DNA from: JBKBIP01 sp046297495
Lineage (GTDB): Bacteria > Planctomycetota > Planctomycetia > Gemmatales > Gemmataceae
DNA: 64,000 bases
Direction: 5' to 3'
Assembly: GCA_046297495.1 (NCBI GenBank)
Contig: JBKBIP010000006.1
Span: 124,001-188,000, forward strand
Shown piece after piece: positions 16,418 through 25,241 of the stretch; position 1 is the stretch's first letter, and every line of letters starts with the position of its first letter. The notes below the pieces were generated by a model. The model did not search any database. It was not told where the DNA came from and was given only the letters and a program-made list of their open reading frames with translations. The translations under genes were made by a program, and so were the position numbers.

Positions 16418-16698
16418 GCGGAACCGACGCGCTTTCATTCCACCCACGTTGGAGCATTCAGGAGGGAAAAAGGGGGGTAGAGTGGAATGGAACAATGAAA
16501 CGAGATAAAAGCTCACTCTCTTAATATACATTAGTTCAACAACGATTGCAAGTCAAACCGGCAAGGAAAGTTCGGCGAGTGGGGATAATTTTTCCGGTTT
16601 CCCCCCTTGTTTCTCGCCGCTGGGGACGGTAACTTAAATTTGCTGCCAGATTTCCCGCCTACTTTCCTACCATATTTCGTCTTCTGGGGGGACCAGTC
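16418..16698. other. AT-rich spacer upstream of the DUF1501 gene
   Basis: No gene is visible. The stretch is clearly more AT-rich than its surroundings around 16495-16545 (for example TTAATATACATTAG), as expected for a promoter region. I could not pick one -35/-10 pair with confidence. TGGGGGGACC just before the ATG at 16699 may be the ribosome binding site. Confidence 0.4.
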
Positions 16699-18072
16699 AT
16701 GTTTCGACTCGATTTGGGTTCGAGCAGCCGGTATTGCGACGGCATGAGCCGCCGGAGCTTTTTGCAATTAGGCGTGGCCGGTCTGGCCAGCGTGGGGCTG
16801 CCGCAACTGGCGCGGGCGCGGGCGGCATCCGGCTCCGCACGCAAGAATACCTCCGTCATTCTCATCTGGCTGGACGGCGGCCCCAGCCACATGGACCTGT
16901 ACGACATGAAGCCGGACGCCCCGGAAGAATATCGCGGCATCTGGAAGCCGATCCGCACCAAGGTTCCCGGCTTCGACATCACCGAGATGTTCCCGAAGCA
17001 AGCCAAGCACACGGATAAATTCTCCATCGTCCGTTCGCTGCACCATGACACCGGCGATCACTTCGCCGGCGGCCATCGCATGTTGACCACGAAGGACATG
17101 GGGGTCAGCGGCGCCAACACCCAGGGGAAGTTTCCCGGCATCGGCGCCATCGTGGCCCGCGAGTTGGGAGCGCGACAACCGGGAATGCCCGCGTATGTCG
17201 GCGTCCCTTATGCCGCCAGCATCGGCTTGCGGCCCGGTTATTTCGGCGGCCACATGCTGGGCACCAACTACAACCCCTTCGAGCCGGGCGGCGACCCCAA
17301 CGCGGCCAACTTCCAGGTGAAGAACTTGAACCTGGCTAATGGCTTGACACTGAACATGCTGGAGGATCGCCGCACGTTGTCTAAGCACTTCGACAAGGCG
17401 CAAAAGCATTTGCACGAAACGGCCGAATCGCAGGCGATGGACCGCTTCGCGCAGGAAGCCTTCGATTTCATCAGCGGGCCGACCGCGCGACGAGCATTCG
17501 ACATCAACCAGGAAGACCCCCGTTTGCGCGATCGCTATGGCCGGACTAATTGGGGACAGAGCACGTTGCTGGCGCGGCGGCTGGTCGAGGCCGGGGCCAC
17601 CTTCGTCACCGTCCATTTCGGCGGCTGGGACCATCACTGGAACCTGCAATCCGGCATGGACAAATATCTGCCCCAAGTCGATGGCGCCGTCGCGTCCTTG
17701 TTCGAGGACCTCGACGAGCGCGGCCTGTTGGACACGACCTTAGTGATGCTGTGCGGGGAATTCAGCCGGACGCCGAAGATGAACGACGGCGGCAACGGCG
17801 GTCCTCCTGGCAGCATGGGCACCCCCGGCCGCGATCACTGGGGAAACGCCATGTTCTGCCTGCTCGGTGGCGGCGGCGTCCAGGGCGGCCAGATCGTCGG
17901 TTCCACCGACCGCCTCGGCATGAGGCCGCACACCCGCGCGGTGACGCCGTCCAACATCCACGCTACCATTTACGAAGTGCTCGGCATCGACCGCAACCTG
18001 CACCTGTTCGACCCCAGCGGCCGACCCGTGCCGGTGCTGGAAGACCCGACACCAATTGAGGAATTGCTGTAA
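16699..18072 (+). CDS. DUF1501 domain protein with Tat signal
   Basis: 457 residues. A twin-arginine type leader, SRRSFLQLGVAGLASVGLP (residues ~17-35), indicates folded export. The DUF1501 body (a sulfatase/alkaline phosphatase-like fold) shows VILIWLDGGPSHMDLYDMKP, FSIVRSLHHDTGDHFAGGHR, RDRYGRTNWGQSTLLARRLV, VTVHFGGWDHHWN, LVMLCGEFSRTPK and GRDHWGNAMFCLLGGG, all standard for this planctomycete-rich family. In most planctomycetes these genes follow a DUF1553/DUF1549 cytochrome-like partner; here none is adjacent. An intrinsic terminator follows at 18107. The enzymatic role is not established. Confidence 0.95.
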   Translation: MFRLDLGSSSRYCDGMSRRSFLQLGVAGLASVGLPQLARARAASGSARKNTSVILIWLDGGPSHMDLYDMKPDAPEEYRGIWKPIRTKVPGFDITEMFPKQAKHTDKFSIVRSLHHDTGDHFAGGHRMLTTKDMGVSGANTQGKFPGIGAIVARELGARQPGMPAYVGVPYAASIGLRPGYFGGHMLGTNYNPFEPGGDPNAANFQVKNLNLANGLTLNMLEDRRTLSKHFDKAQKHLHETAESQAMDRFAQEAFDFISGPTARRAFDINQEDPRLRDRYGRTNWGQSTLLARRLVEAGATFVTVHFGGWDHHWNLQSGMDKYLPQVDGAVASLFEDLDERGLLDTTLVMLCGEFSRTPKMNDGGNGGPPGSMGTPGRDHWGNAMFCLLGGGGVQGGQIVGSTDRLGMRPHTRAVTPSNIHATIYEVLGIDRNLHLFDPSGRPVPVLEDPTPIEELL

Positions 18073-18106
18073 GCGGAGCACGATTCATTCTGAAATCCCC
18101 CGCGAT

Positions 18107-18143
18107 ACACCTCTCTTGTCCAAGCAGGAGAGGTGTTTTTTTT
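18107..18143 (+). terminator. Rho-independent terminator after the DUF1501 gene
   Basis: ACACCTCTC (18107-18115) pairs perfectly with GAGAGGTGT (18128-18136) and is followed by seven more T residues. It lies 35 bases after the DUF1501 stop codon. Confidence 0.9.
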
Positions 18144-18226
18144 CGCGCGGACAAATACACTGTGGAAAACGGCTTGGTTGAATGGACAATCCATCGGTCC
18201 TCTGCTTTCCTGAGACACTTGACATC

Positions 18227-19636
18227 ATGACACAAACCATCGACAACGAACTCATCGTCATTGGCGGCGGGCCGGGGGGATACGCGGCGGCGTTCCTGGC
18301 GGCAGACAAAGGAATGTCGGTCACGCTCATCGAGGCGCGGGAACGGCCTGGCGGAACATGCTTGCACATCGGCTGCATTCCGTCCAAGGCCCTGTTGCAC
18401 GCGGCCCGCATCATCACCGAGGCCCAAGAAGCGGAAGCCTGGGGCTTGCACTTCGGCCAGCCACGCATCGATGTCGAAGCCATGCGGAACATGGAGTTCA
18501 AGATCATTGATGGCTTGTCGAAGAATTTGGCCGAGCTGTGCAAACGGCGCAAGGTCGAGCTTGTCCATGGCCGAGCCACGTTCGTCGATTCCCATACCGT
18601 GCGGCTCGAAGATGGCTCGCAACGGCGTTTCCAGCATGGCGTCATCGCCACCGGTTCGCTCCCCGCCGTGCCGCCGGCTTTGCGGCTGGAGAGCCGGCGC
18701 GTCATGGATTCGACAGCGGCCCTGAAGCTGGAAAACATCCCGGAATCCTTGCTCGTGGTCGGCGGCGGTTACATCGGCTTGGAGATGGGGACCGTGTATG
18801 CCGCCTTGGGCAGCCGCGTGACTGTCGTGGAGCTGACCGACGGCCTGCTTCCCGGCGTGGACCGTGACCTGGTCCGCCCGCTGCAAACCCGGCTCAAGGG
18901 GATCTTAGAGCAAATCTTGCTCAATACCAAAGTCGCTCGCATGGCGGAACGGCCCGACGGCATCGGCGTGACGCTGCAAGGGGAGGAAGTCACCGACAAG
19001 GAGATGACGTTTGAGAAAGTGCTCCTCGCCGTCGGACGCCGGCCCAACAGCCAGGGGCTTGGCCTGGAAAACACCAAGGTCGAGGTGGATGAGAAAGGTT
19101 TCATTCGGGTCAACGAACAACGCCGCACCACGGAGGAACACATCTTCGCCATCGGTGACGTGGCCGGCGAACCGATGCTGGCGCACAAGGCCACGTATGA
19201 AGGCAAGCTCGTCGTCGAGGTGCTGGCTGGCGAACCGGCGGTGTACGATGTCCAAGCCATGCCAGCGGTCGTCTTCACCGATCCTGAAATCGCCTGGTGC
19301 GGTCTGACGGAAACCGAAGCCAAGAAGCAGAAACGGGAAGTCAAGGTGTCCCGTTATCCGTGGGGAGCTTCCGGCCGGGCCACGACGTTGCTGCGCACGG
19401 AAGGGCTGACGAAATTGGTCGTCGATTCCGAAACGGACCGGCTCTTGGGGGTTGGCATCGTCGGCGCCGGCGCGGGGGAGCTGATCGCCGAAGGAGTGGT
19501 GGCGGTTGAAATGGGAGCCTCGGCGCAAGACCTGATGTTGTGCGTGCATCCTCATCCGACCCTGAGCGAAACCATGATGGAGGCAGCCGAAGCGGTCCTT
19601 GGCGCCTCCACGCACTTGTACCGGCCGCGCAAGTAG
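18227..19636 (+). CDS. lpdA: Dihydrolipoyl dehydrogenase (E3)
   Basis: 469-residue FAD flavoenzyme that reoxidises dihydrolipoamide in 2-oxoacid dehydrogenase complexes and the glycine cleavage system, reducing NAD+. FAD-binding GGGPGGYAAAFLAADKG is at ~13-29. The redox disulfide is in GGTCLHIGCIPSK (Cys45 and Cys50). The NAD-binding motif is VGGGYIGLEMGTVYAALG, and the C-terminal catalytic His-Glu is in CVHPHPTLSE. The FAD ATG-loop is FAIGDVAGEPMLAHKA. ATG 18227 gives the usual length; the upstream frame to 18182 lacks similarity. No E1 or E2 gene is adjacent. Confidence 0.96.
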   Translation: MTQTIDNELIVIGGGPGGYAAAFLAADKGMSVTLIEARERPGGTCLHIGCIPSKALLHAARIITEAQEAEAWGLHFGQPRIDVEAMRNMEFKIIDGLSKNLAELCKRRKVELVHGRATFVDSHTVRLEDGSQRRFQHGVIATGSLPAVPPALRLESRRVMDSTAALKLENIPESLLVVGGGYIGLEMGTVYAALGSRVTVVELTDGLLPGVDRDLVRPLQTRLKGILEQILLNTKVARMAERPDGIGVTLQGEEVTDKEMTFEKVLLAVGRRPNSQGLGLENTKVEVDEKGFIRVNEQRRTTEEHIFAIGDVAGEPMLAHKATYEGKLVVEVLAGEPAVYDVQAMPAVVFTDPEIAWCGLTETEAKKQKREVKVSRYPWGASGRATTLLRTEGLTKLVVDSETDRLLGVGIVGAGAGELIAEGVVAVEMGASAQDLMLCVHPHPTLSETMMEAAEAVLGASTHLYRPRK

Positions 19637-19660
19637 CGGATGCTTGTTACTGGACTGATC

Positions 19661-20419
19661 TTACTTGGGCACGATCAGTTGCGGGCCGTCCATTGGTTCC
19701 CAATTAGGCGGCGGTGTGCGCAACATTGGTGGCTGTGTGGGCACCACCGGTCCCCGCGGCGCGTAGTTGGAGCTTGACGGTGCTGGTGGGGCCAACGGTG
19801 GTTCGGTGGTGGTTGGGCCGCGCCACGATGGCGGCACGGCAGGCGCGGGTTGCGGCACCAGTCGGGGCGGTGGGGCTGGAGAAGCCGGCGGCGCGGGCAA
19901 CGGCTCGGCGAGTGGCGGTTCCTGGGTCGTCGGCTGACGCGGCATGGTCGGCGGGTTCACCCTCGGAACCTGTTGCATCTTGTCGTTGATGAATCCGTTG
20001 ATCTGCTGTTGCATTAAGGCCGTTTTGGCGGCGACGCGAACTTTCATCGAGCTATCATTGTTGGCCGCCTGTTGCAACACCGCGCTAACGGCGGGGGGAA
20101 ACGGTCGCATCTTCCCCAATTGCACGGCCGCATGATAGCGTTGTTCGGCGTCGGGGCTGTGTTGCAACGTTTGCACCATGCCGTCCATCCCGTTGGGCTG
20201 GACGGCTGGGGCCGGTTGGTGGGGATACATCGAGTTCGTCGGTTGGTGGTGCTGGTTTGGGGGCGGTTCGTTGTTCTTCCCTTTGAATAATCGGAAAATT
20301 TTCGGTCCATTCGACGAACCTTGTTGATTGTTCTGGCGGTTGAAGATGATGCCCGCTGAGGCTGGTTCGAGCGCCGTGGCCCAAATGAGTAGTACGAAAA
20401 AACTATGATGCCACCTCAT
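19661..20419 (-). CDS. Exported HEAT-like, proline-rich protein
   Basis: 252 residues from ATG 20419, which has GGAG eight bases upstream; an ATG six bases further upstream sits too close to that site. Signal peptide MRWHHSFFVLLIWATALEPASA is followed by a polar, Gln/Asn/Pro-rich region. Then come two HEAT-like helical units (AEQRYHAAVQLGKMRPFPPA and MKVRVAAKTALMQQQIN, ~100-145). The last ~100 residues are a proline-rich tail, PPAPSSSNYAPRGP-type, without cysteines. Such tails are common on planctomycete envelope proteins. The 266-base spacer to the divergent gene at 20686 presumably holds both promoters. Function unknown. Confidence 0.72.
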   Translation of the reverse strand: MRWHHSFFVLLIWATALEPASAGIIFNRQNNQQGSSNGPKIFRLFKGKNNEPPPNQHHQPTNSMYPHQPAPAVQPNGMDGMVQTLQHSPDAEQRYHAAVQLGKMRPFPPAVSAVLQQAANNDSSMKVRVAAKTALMQQQINGFINDKMQQVPRVNPPTMPRQPTTQEPPLAEPLPAPPASPAPPPRLVPQPAPAVPPSWRGPTTTEPPLAPPAPSSSNYAPRGPVVPTQPPMLRTPPPNWEPMDGPQLIVPK

Positions 20420-20685
20420 GGACATTGCTCCGTGGAACGGCCAAGCGATGGGAAATCCTTTTGACATGACGGGCGAACGTCCTATTCGCCTCCCGGTATT
20501 CTTTGGGAATCGGCCAGTCACCTGGAAAATTGTGGCGAAAAATGCCCCCTTGCCATGAACTTGTGTCTGGATGCTGGCATAATCGTCACAAGGCATCTCA
20601 ATCCGGCGAATGAGCGGAAGCATGCGGTCCCAAGTGCCGCTCCGCGCCGGCAGCTTCCGTTTCTCCCACGCGCCGGAAAACGAAC

Positions 20686-21537
20686 ATGGATATGACCTGG
20701 ATTGCTTGTCTGTGGCTGCTGTCCGCCGCTGTGCCGTTGGCTCAAGGTTGGCGCGCCAATCGTCAGACAAGTTTACGTCATACAATGTACTGGGTCTGGT
20801 CGGTGTGGCTGGCTTGGCTGGGAGCGGCGGCGTTGGGGGATGACCCGCTGCTCGCCGAGCCGTCGCGCTATCTCGCCTTGTGCTTGACCGGCTGTGCAGG
20901 GGTGGCGGTGCTCGGCGCCCGGCGCCCCGGAATGGTGGCTTGGAACTTCGTTGTGTTGGGCTTGTTGGCCGTGCTGTTGCTTCCCTTGGGGGAGGAGATG
21001 CTCGGCGTGCGGCAGGGACCGAATGGGATGCCGACGTTGTTTCTGGGGATGGTGTTGCTGGTCGGCGTCATCAATTACCTGCCGACGCGCTTCGGCTTGG
21101 CGGCTTTAATAGGCGGCGCGGCCGTGGGCTGCGAAGTCGCCGACCGGCTCGGCTTGGTGGCTAAGGACATTCACTTGTTGGCTGAGGTGGGGCTGGCTCC
21201 CTGGTTGATGCCGTTGGTTGCCTGGCTGGCGTGGCTTGCTGGACGTAGGCGGTACCAACCGGCCAGCCGCTTCGATCAAGTCTGGCTGGAATTTCGAGAT
21301 CGGTTTGGCTTGGTGTGGGGAATGCGGTTGCGCGACCAGCTCAACCGCGCTGCCGTTCATGCTGGCTGGCACGGAGAACTGCGCTGGGGCGGCTGGCAAG
21401 CGGATGCCACTTCCGATGAGAACGGAACAGACCTCCCGCTGGATTTACTACTAGCCTTGATGAAGCGCTTCGGCCCGCCAGACGCGGCCACCGATCCTAC
21501 CAAGGACTCATCCCCGTCCCGCCTGTCCCGCAAGTAA
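20686..21537 (+). CDS. Polytopic membrane protein of unknown function
   Basis: 283 residues. About seven hydrophobic segments fill residues 1-190, including MTWIACLWLLSAAVPLAQGW, MVAWNFVVLGLLAVLLLPLG and APWLMPLVAWLAWLAG. A ~90-residue cytoplasmic domain follows (RRRYQPASRFDQVWLEFRD... LRWGGWQ). The C-terminal part, with a Trp-rich amphipathic helix and FDQVWLEFRDRFGLVWGMRL, looks conserved rather than random. I do not recognise a family. The gene ends 17 bases before the converging lipoprotein gene. Confidence 0.7.
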   Translation: MDMTWIACLWLLSAAVPLAQGWRANRQTSLRHTMYWVWSVWLAWLGAAALGDDPLLAEPSRYLALCLTGCAGVAVLGARRPGMVAWNFVVLGLLAVLLLPLGEEMLGVRQGPNGMPTLFLGMVLLVGVINYLPTRFGLAALIGGAAVGCEVADRLGLVAKDIHLLAEVGLAPWLMPLVAWLAWLAGRRRYQPASRFDQVWLEFRDRFGLVWGMRLRDQLNRAAVHAGWHGELRWGGWQADATSDENGTDLPLDLLLALMKRFGPPDAATDPTKDSSPSRLSRK

Positions 21538-21553
21538 CATGGCCATGTCATCA

Positions 21554-21847
21554 TCACATCGGGCGGGCCGACGAGCCAAAACTTGGACCGCGCGGCATGT
21601 TGCGCGGATTCGCCGGCGCCATCGAGGGATTCGGATTCAGCGTGCTCGTATCCGGACGAACCAAGTTCTGATTCAGTGTTTCCTTCGGATATTGAATATA
21701 GTTGCTGTAGCGCGGGTCTTCTTCGGGGGGCAGACAATACTTCTCTTCCAATTCGGGCTTTTCAAAGATCGGCTTGTTTGACTGGCAGCCCAAGACACTC
21801 AGCAGAACCGTGATTCCACCGAGAACGCCCCAACACATCCTGCGCAT
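21554..21847 (-). CDS. Small lipoprotein
   Basis: 97 residues with a classic lipoprotein signal: MRRMCWGVLGGITVLLSVLGC, where the lipobox is SVLGC and Cys21 would be lipid-modified. The mature part (QSNKPIFEKPELEEKYCLPP...) is short, polar and Pro/Asn-rich, with the pattern PEEDPRYSNYIQYPKETLNQ. No enzymatic motif is visible. ATG 21847 and ATG 21838 are both possible starts; both keep the lipobox. It converges on the membrane protein gene ending at 21537. Confidence 0.72.
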   Translation of the reverse strand: MRRMCWGVLGGITVLLSVLGCQSNKPIFEKPELEEKYCLPPEEDPRYSNYIQYPKETLNQNLVRPDTSTLNPNPSMAPANPRNMPRGPSFGSSARPM

Positions 21848-21980
21848 GGGTAATTCTCCCGCCTACCAAGATGAGAAGCGGCGATATGCTCCCCCATTCA
21901 CCGCTGAGGCGGGACTATAATCGCTCTGGGGATACCGTCAAGAGGAATTAGCCGGCGCGAGTCGGGGGGCGGGGGACGAA

Positions 21981-22412
21981 TCATTCCGAATCATGATGAG
22001 CGGCGCGGAGATGTTCGGCGACATGTTCTTGATCGATATGCCAGCCGCACTCGTCACAGGCGGGGGCTTTCTCATAGCAATCATCGCAATAGAGTGGGCC
22101 GCCGTGAAAGAATTGCTCCAGACGTGAACGGTCATCGGTCGCGAGTTGGCCAGGATCGCGCGGCAAGGGGAGGGTATTGCCGCAGCCTTCGCAGTGACGC
22201 GAGTTGTATTGAGCCAGCAACGGGGCGAAGTGATCGTGCAAGCCGCGCGGCACCACTCCGGCCCCATTGCACAAGGGACAGGCCATGCTCAGTTGAGCGG
22301 CGATGGCTTTGCGGATGAAGGCGCTTTTATTCGGTAGTTTGTTCAGAAACTCCGCCAACTCGGCCTCGACCTTGAAAGCAACCACGGCGGTTTTCGGAGA
22401 TTTGCGCGCCAT
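21981..22412 (-). CDS. Ribbon-helix-helix / zinc-ribbon protein
   Basis: 143 residues from ATG 22412. Residues 1-45 (ARKSPKTAVVAFKVEAELAE then FLNKLPNKSAFIRKAIAAQL) have the strand-helix-helix pattern of CopG/RHH DNA-binding proteins. The rest carries several zinc-binding pairs: CPLCNGAG, CEGCG, CDDCYEKAPACDECGWHID, with later His residues. This combination suggests a small DNA-binding regulator with zinc-stabilised domains, perhaps metal- or redox-responsive; that role is inferred. Upstream in-frame codons to 22556 lack similarity and AT-rich sequence precedes 22412. It lies next to hisS on the same strand, but with its own spacer. Confidence 0.7.
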   Translation of the reverse strand: MARKSPKTAVVAFKVEAELAEFLNKLPNKSAFIRKAIAAQLSMACPLCNGAGVVPRGLHDHFAPLLAQYNSRHCEGCGNTLPLPRDPGQLATDDRSRLEQFFHGGPLYCDDCYEKAPACDECGWHIDQEHVAEHLRAAHHDSE

Positions 22413-22564
22413 GCGAATGGCCCTCGGAGAAACGCGATTCTTTATGTAGTGTAAGCGTCGCGACGGTATTTCGCAAGCGCGGAAATAACGAACGCTGGAT
22501 CGTTCGGGCGGATCGTATCTCAAACCATCCGAACCGATGACTATGAGTATCCGCATCTGTGCCT

Positions 22565-23890
22565 CTATGATGTCAATTCACGTTCAATTTCCTGGGCCAC
22601 TGCCGTCGTCGGGACAGCGCGTTCGGCGCGGGCGGCCAAGTTTTTGACTTTCCACACTCCTTGCGCGAATTCATCCGGGCCAGCGATCAGGGCCACGCGA
22701 AAGCCGCGGCGCTCCGCATATTGCAATTGTTGGCCGACTTTCTTGGCATCGGGATAAACTTCCACGCCGATTCCTTGTGCCCGCAGCTGCCGAGCCATCC
22801 GCTGGTAGTCGCCGAGCCTGTCCGCCGAAAATTGCACGATCAACACCGGGGCCGGCGTGCTGACTTTGGGCAGCAAGTGCAATTCCTCCATCGCCGCTAA
22901 CAGCCGATCCAGACCCAGCGAGGCGCCGACGCCGGGGAGTGTCTGTTTGGTGTACAGCCCGGCCAAGTTATCGTAACGCCCCCCCGAACAAACGCTGCCG
23001 ATGCCCGGTAAGTCACTCAGGAACGTCTCGTAAATCGTACCGGTGTAATAATCCAGACCGCGCGCGATGGACAAATCCAGCTTGATGCGTCCATCTGGCA
23101 CGCCAGCGGCGGCGGTCACGTTCAGCAGCTCGCGCAGCCGGCGTATCCCTTCCGCTGTCTTCTCGTTATCTCCGAAATCATGCTGCAAATGGTCGAGGAT
23201 GTCGTGGTTATCCCCTTGCATTTGCGCCAGGGTCAAAACACGCTCCGCTTGTTCGAGGGTGGCGCCGGCTTTATCGGCCATCTCGGCGCGAACTGCGTCC
23301 CTGCCGGCTTTGGCCAGTTTGTCCAGCGCCCGCAGAATCGCGGCGCTCCGGTCCGCCAAGCCAAGCTGCTGCAATAGCCCGTTCAGCACCAGGCGATTGT
23401 TGATGTGGATGCGAAACCGTTCAAATCCCAACGCCAGGAATAGATCATGAATCACCAGTGCCGCTTCGATGTCGGCGGCGTTGGCGGTGGTGCCGATGGT
23501 GTCGAAATCACACTGCCAGAACTCGCGGAATCGGCCGTGCTGGGTGTTTTCCCCGCGCCACACCGGCCCCATATGATAACGCTTGAACGGCGTACCGAGT
23601 TGATTGATGTGCTGGGCGGCGAAGCGCGCGAATGGCACCGTCAGGTCAAAACGCAACGCCACGTCGCGGCCGCCATGATCAGTAAAGCGATAGAGTTGCT
23701 TGTCCGACTCCTCTCCACCTTTGCCGAGCAGGATTTCGGTGTATTCCAGGGCCGGCGTGTCGATGGGAGCGTAGCCGTAGGAACGATACACCTGCCGGGC
23801 CTTCTCCAGCAGCTGCTCACGGGGGATCATCAATTCCGGCACGTAATCGCGGAACCCCTTTAAGGTTCGCGGTTCGATCAAACGGGACAA
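22565..23890 (-). CDS. hisS: Histidyl-tRNA synthetase
   Basis: 441 residues, a class II synthetase that charges tRNA-His. Motif 1 region is RTLKGFRDYVPE and then YRSYGYAPIDTPALEYTEIL; motif 2 is RGENTQHGRFREFWQCDFD; the histidine-specific HisA loop is IARGLDYYTGTIYE; motif 3 is GVGASLGLDRLLAAME. A C-terminal anticodon-binding domain follows (VLIVQFSADRLGDYQRMARQ). The start codon appears to be TTG at 23890, with GGAGT seven bases upstream; no ATG or GTG fits as well. A 22-bp palindrome (23921-23968) separates it from the site-2 protease gene upstream on the same strand. Confidence 0.97.
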   Translation of the reverse strand: MSRLIEPRTLKGFRDYVPELMIPREQLLEKARQVYRSYGYAPIDTPALEYTEILLGKGGEESDKQLYRFTDHGGRDVALRFDLTVPFARFAAQHINQLGTPFKRYHMGPVWRGENTQHGRFREFWQCDFDTIGTTANAADIEAALVIHDLFLALGFERFRIHINNRLVLNGLLQQLGLADRSAAILRALDKLAKAGRDAVRAEMADKAGATLEQAERVLTLAQMQGDNHDILDHLQHDFGDNEKTAEGIRRLRELLNVTAAAGVPDGRIKLDLSIARGLDYYTGTIYETFLSDLPGIGSVCSGGRYDNLAGLYTKQTLPGVGASLGLDRLLAAMEELHLLPKVSTPAPVLIVQFSADRLGDYQRMARQLRAQGIGVEVYPDAKKVGQQLQYAERRGFRVALIAGPDEFAQGVWKVKNLAARAERAVPTTAVAQEIERELTS

Positions 23891-23920
23891 CGAATGACTC
23901 CATTGATAAATGAACTACTC

Positions 23921-23968
23921 CGTTTAGGGGGCGAGCCATCGGCGAGCCGATGGCTCGCCCCCTAAACG
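23921..23968. repeat. Perfect 22-bp palindrome, best family A copy
   Basis: Arms 23921-23942 and 23947-23968 are perfectly complementary with a 4-base CGAG loop. The outer part of each arm reads CGTTTAGGGGGCGAGCC. It lies between the stop of the site-2 protease gene (23971) and the hisS start (23890). As RNA it would be a very stable hairpin, but it is not followed by a T-run in either direction. Confidence 0.95.
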
Positions 23969-23970
23969 AC

Positions 23971-25032
23971 TCACGGTCGCTTATTTCGATAACGATTACT
24001 CACGCGCGTCATGAAGCGGAGTTCCTCGTCGGTCAGTGATTGCTTGCCTTGTTGCTGGATCTTGTCCAGCAATTCATCCATCCGGCGTTCCTCGGCTTCG
24101 CGCTCCTCGATCTCGCGTTGGAGCTTGCGGGCTGCCCGACGTTGCAGCCAGCGCTGGATGAAGTTGGGGCGGCGCGGCTTCGGCGCCGGTGGGTCTTGTT
24201 CCAGACTAGTGTAGCCCTGCGAGAAGTCGTAGCCGAACAACGATTCCTCGCCGCCGGTCTCCAGCAACACCCACTGCTGCCGACAACTGACATAGATGAA
24301 TAACGCCAAGCACAACGTCAGCACTTCATTGGTGACGATGCCGATAATGCCAAGAATCAAGGTGGTGATGAAGCCGGCGATGACCGCCGCCATCGTGGCT
24401 TGCCGATAGCCGTAATAGGGCCACAAGATGCACTGAAACATCCGGCCGCCATCCAACGGAAAACCGATGAGCACCACGTTGAACAGGAACAACCACCAGC
24501 TGACCCAAAAAGTACGGGCCAGGATGATGACGAGTAGATTCGTGGTATATTCCTCTTGGCCATCCCAATAAAACAAGCGAATCGCCCCTTCCGGATCGAC
24601 ACGCAACGGATACCAGAACGGATTCCAAGTGGGTCGAAGATGAAAGTCCGTCACCCACAAAAATATGCTGCCGACGACGAAACAGATGAGCAAATTGGTC
24701 AGCGGGCCGGCGGCGGTCGCTATGAAGTTAGCGCGCGGCGTGTGTGGCACTTCAATCGAGGCCAACCCCCCCAACGGCCAGAGTAGGACCTCGTTGGCCT
24801 CCCCTTCTACCATGCGCGCGCCGAAACAATGGCCAAACTCGTGCAACAGCACGACGCCGAACAACAGAAACATCAGCATGGCGGCATCGATCCACGAGCC
24901 AGCAAGGTAATCCTTACCGTAGGCGGCCCGGAGGATGAAGCCCAGGACAACCAAAGGAAAAAGAATGTGAACGCGGATATTGATGCCGAACAGTCGCCCC
25001 AACGGGACGGACCAACTAAATGGATCACGCAT
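23971..25032 (-). CDS. Site-2 protease family (M50) membrane metalloprotease
   Basis: 353 residues. The zinc motif HEFGH is at 64-68 within FLLFGVVLLHEFGHCFGARM, and the second ligand motif is GFPLDGGRMFQ around 195-205. Five to six membrane helices are seen up to LTLCLALFIYVSCRQQW. The last ~100 residues are a charged cytoplasmic tail with a coiled coil (EIEEREAEERRMDELLDKIQ) and a SHOCT-like end LTDEELRFMTRVSNRYR, as in several planctomycete S2P and rhomboid proteins. It would cleave transmembrane substrates inside the membrane. There is no anti-sigma gene beside it, so its substrate is unknown. Confidence 0.9.
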   Translation of the reverse strand: MRDPFSWSVPLGRLFGINIRVHILFPLVVLGFILRAAYGKDYLAGSWIDAAMLMFLLFGVVLLHEFGHCFGARMVEGEANEVLLWPLGGLASIEVPHTPRANFIATAAGPLTNLLICFVVGSIFLWVTDFHLRPTWNPFWYPLRVDPEGAIRLFYWDGQEEYTTNLLVIILARTFWVSWWLFLFNVVLIGFPLDGGRMFQCILWPYYGYRQATMAAVIAGFITTLILGIIGIVTNEVLTLCLALFIYVSCRQQWVLLETGGEESLFGYDFSQGYTSLEQDPPAPKPRRPNFIQRWLQRRAARKLQREIEEREAEERRMDELLDKIQQQGKQSLTDEELRFMTRVSNRYRNKRP

Positions 25033-25121
25033 AACAGGTGCTCGCTTACGCGGTAGTTGCGTTGCAACGTTAATGAAGAAATTCTATCATTCGGCTTGCA
25101 GTCAAGCAATCGTTTCGAGAA

Positions 25122-25225
25122 GTAGTGGGCAGTTATCAGTGTTTAGCGAGTGAGTCACAGGCTCGCCACGCAAAAATCCTTGATCTCTAATTTCTGACAA
25201 CTGGCCACTGGCAACTGCTCACTAC
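25122..25225. repeat. Composite inverted repeat with nested family A element
   Basis: GTAGTGGGCAGTT (25122-25134) and AACTGCTCACTAC (25213-25225) are inverted arms with one mismatch. Inside lies a family A copy starting GTTTAGCGAGTGAGTC (25141) plus CTGACAACTGGCCACTGG. It fills most of the divergent spacer between the protease and NUDIX genes. Confidence 0.6.
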
Positions 25226-25241
25226 CTTTTCCGAGGTTTTC

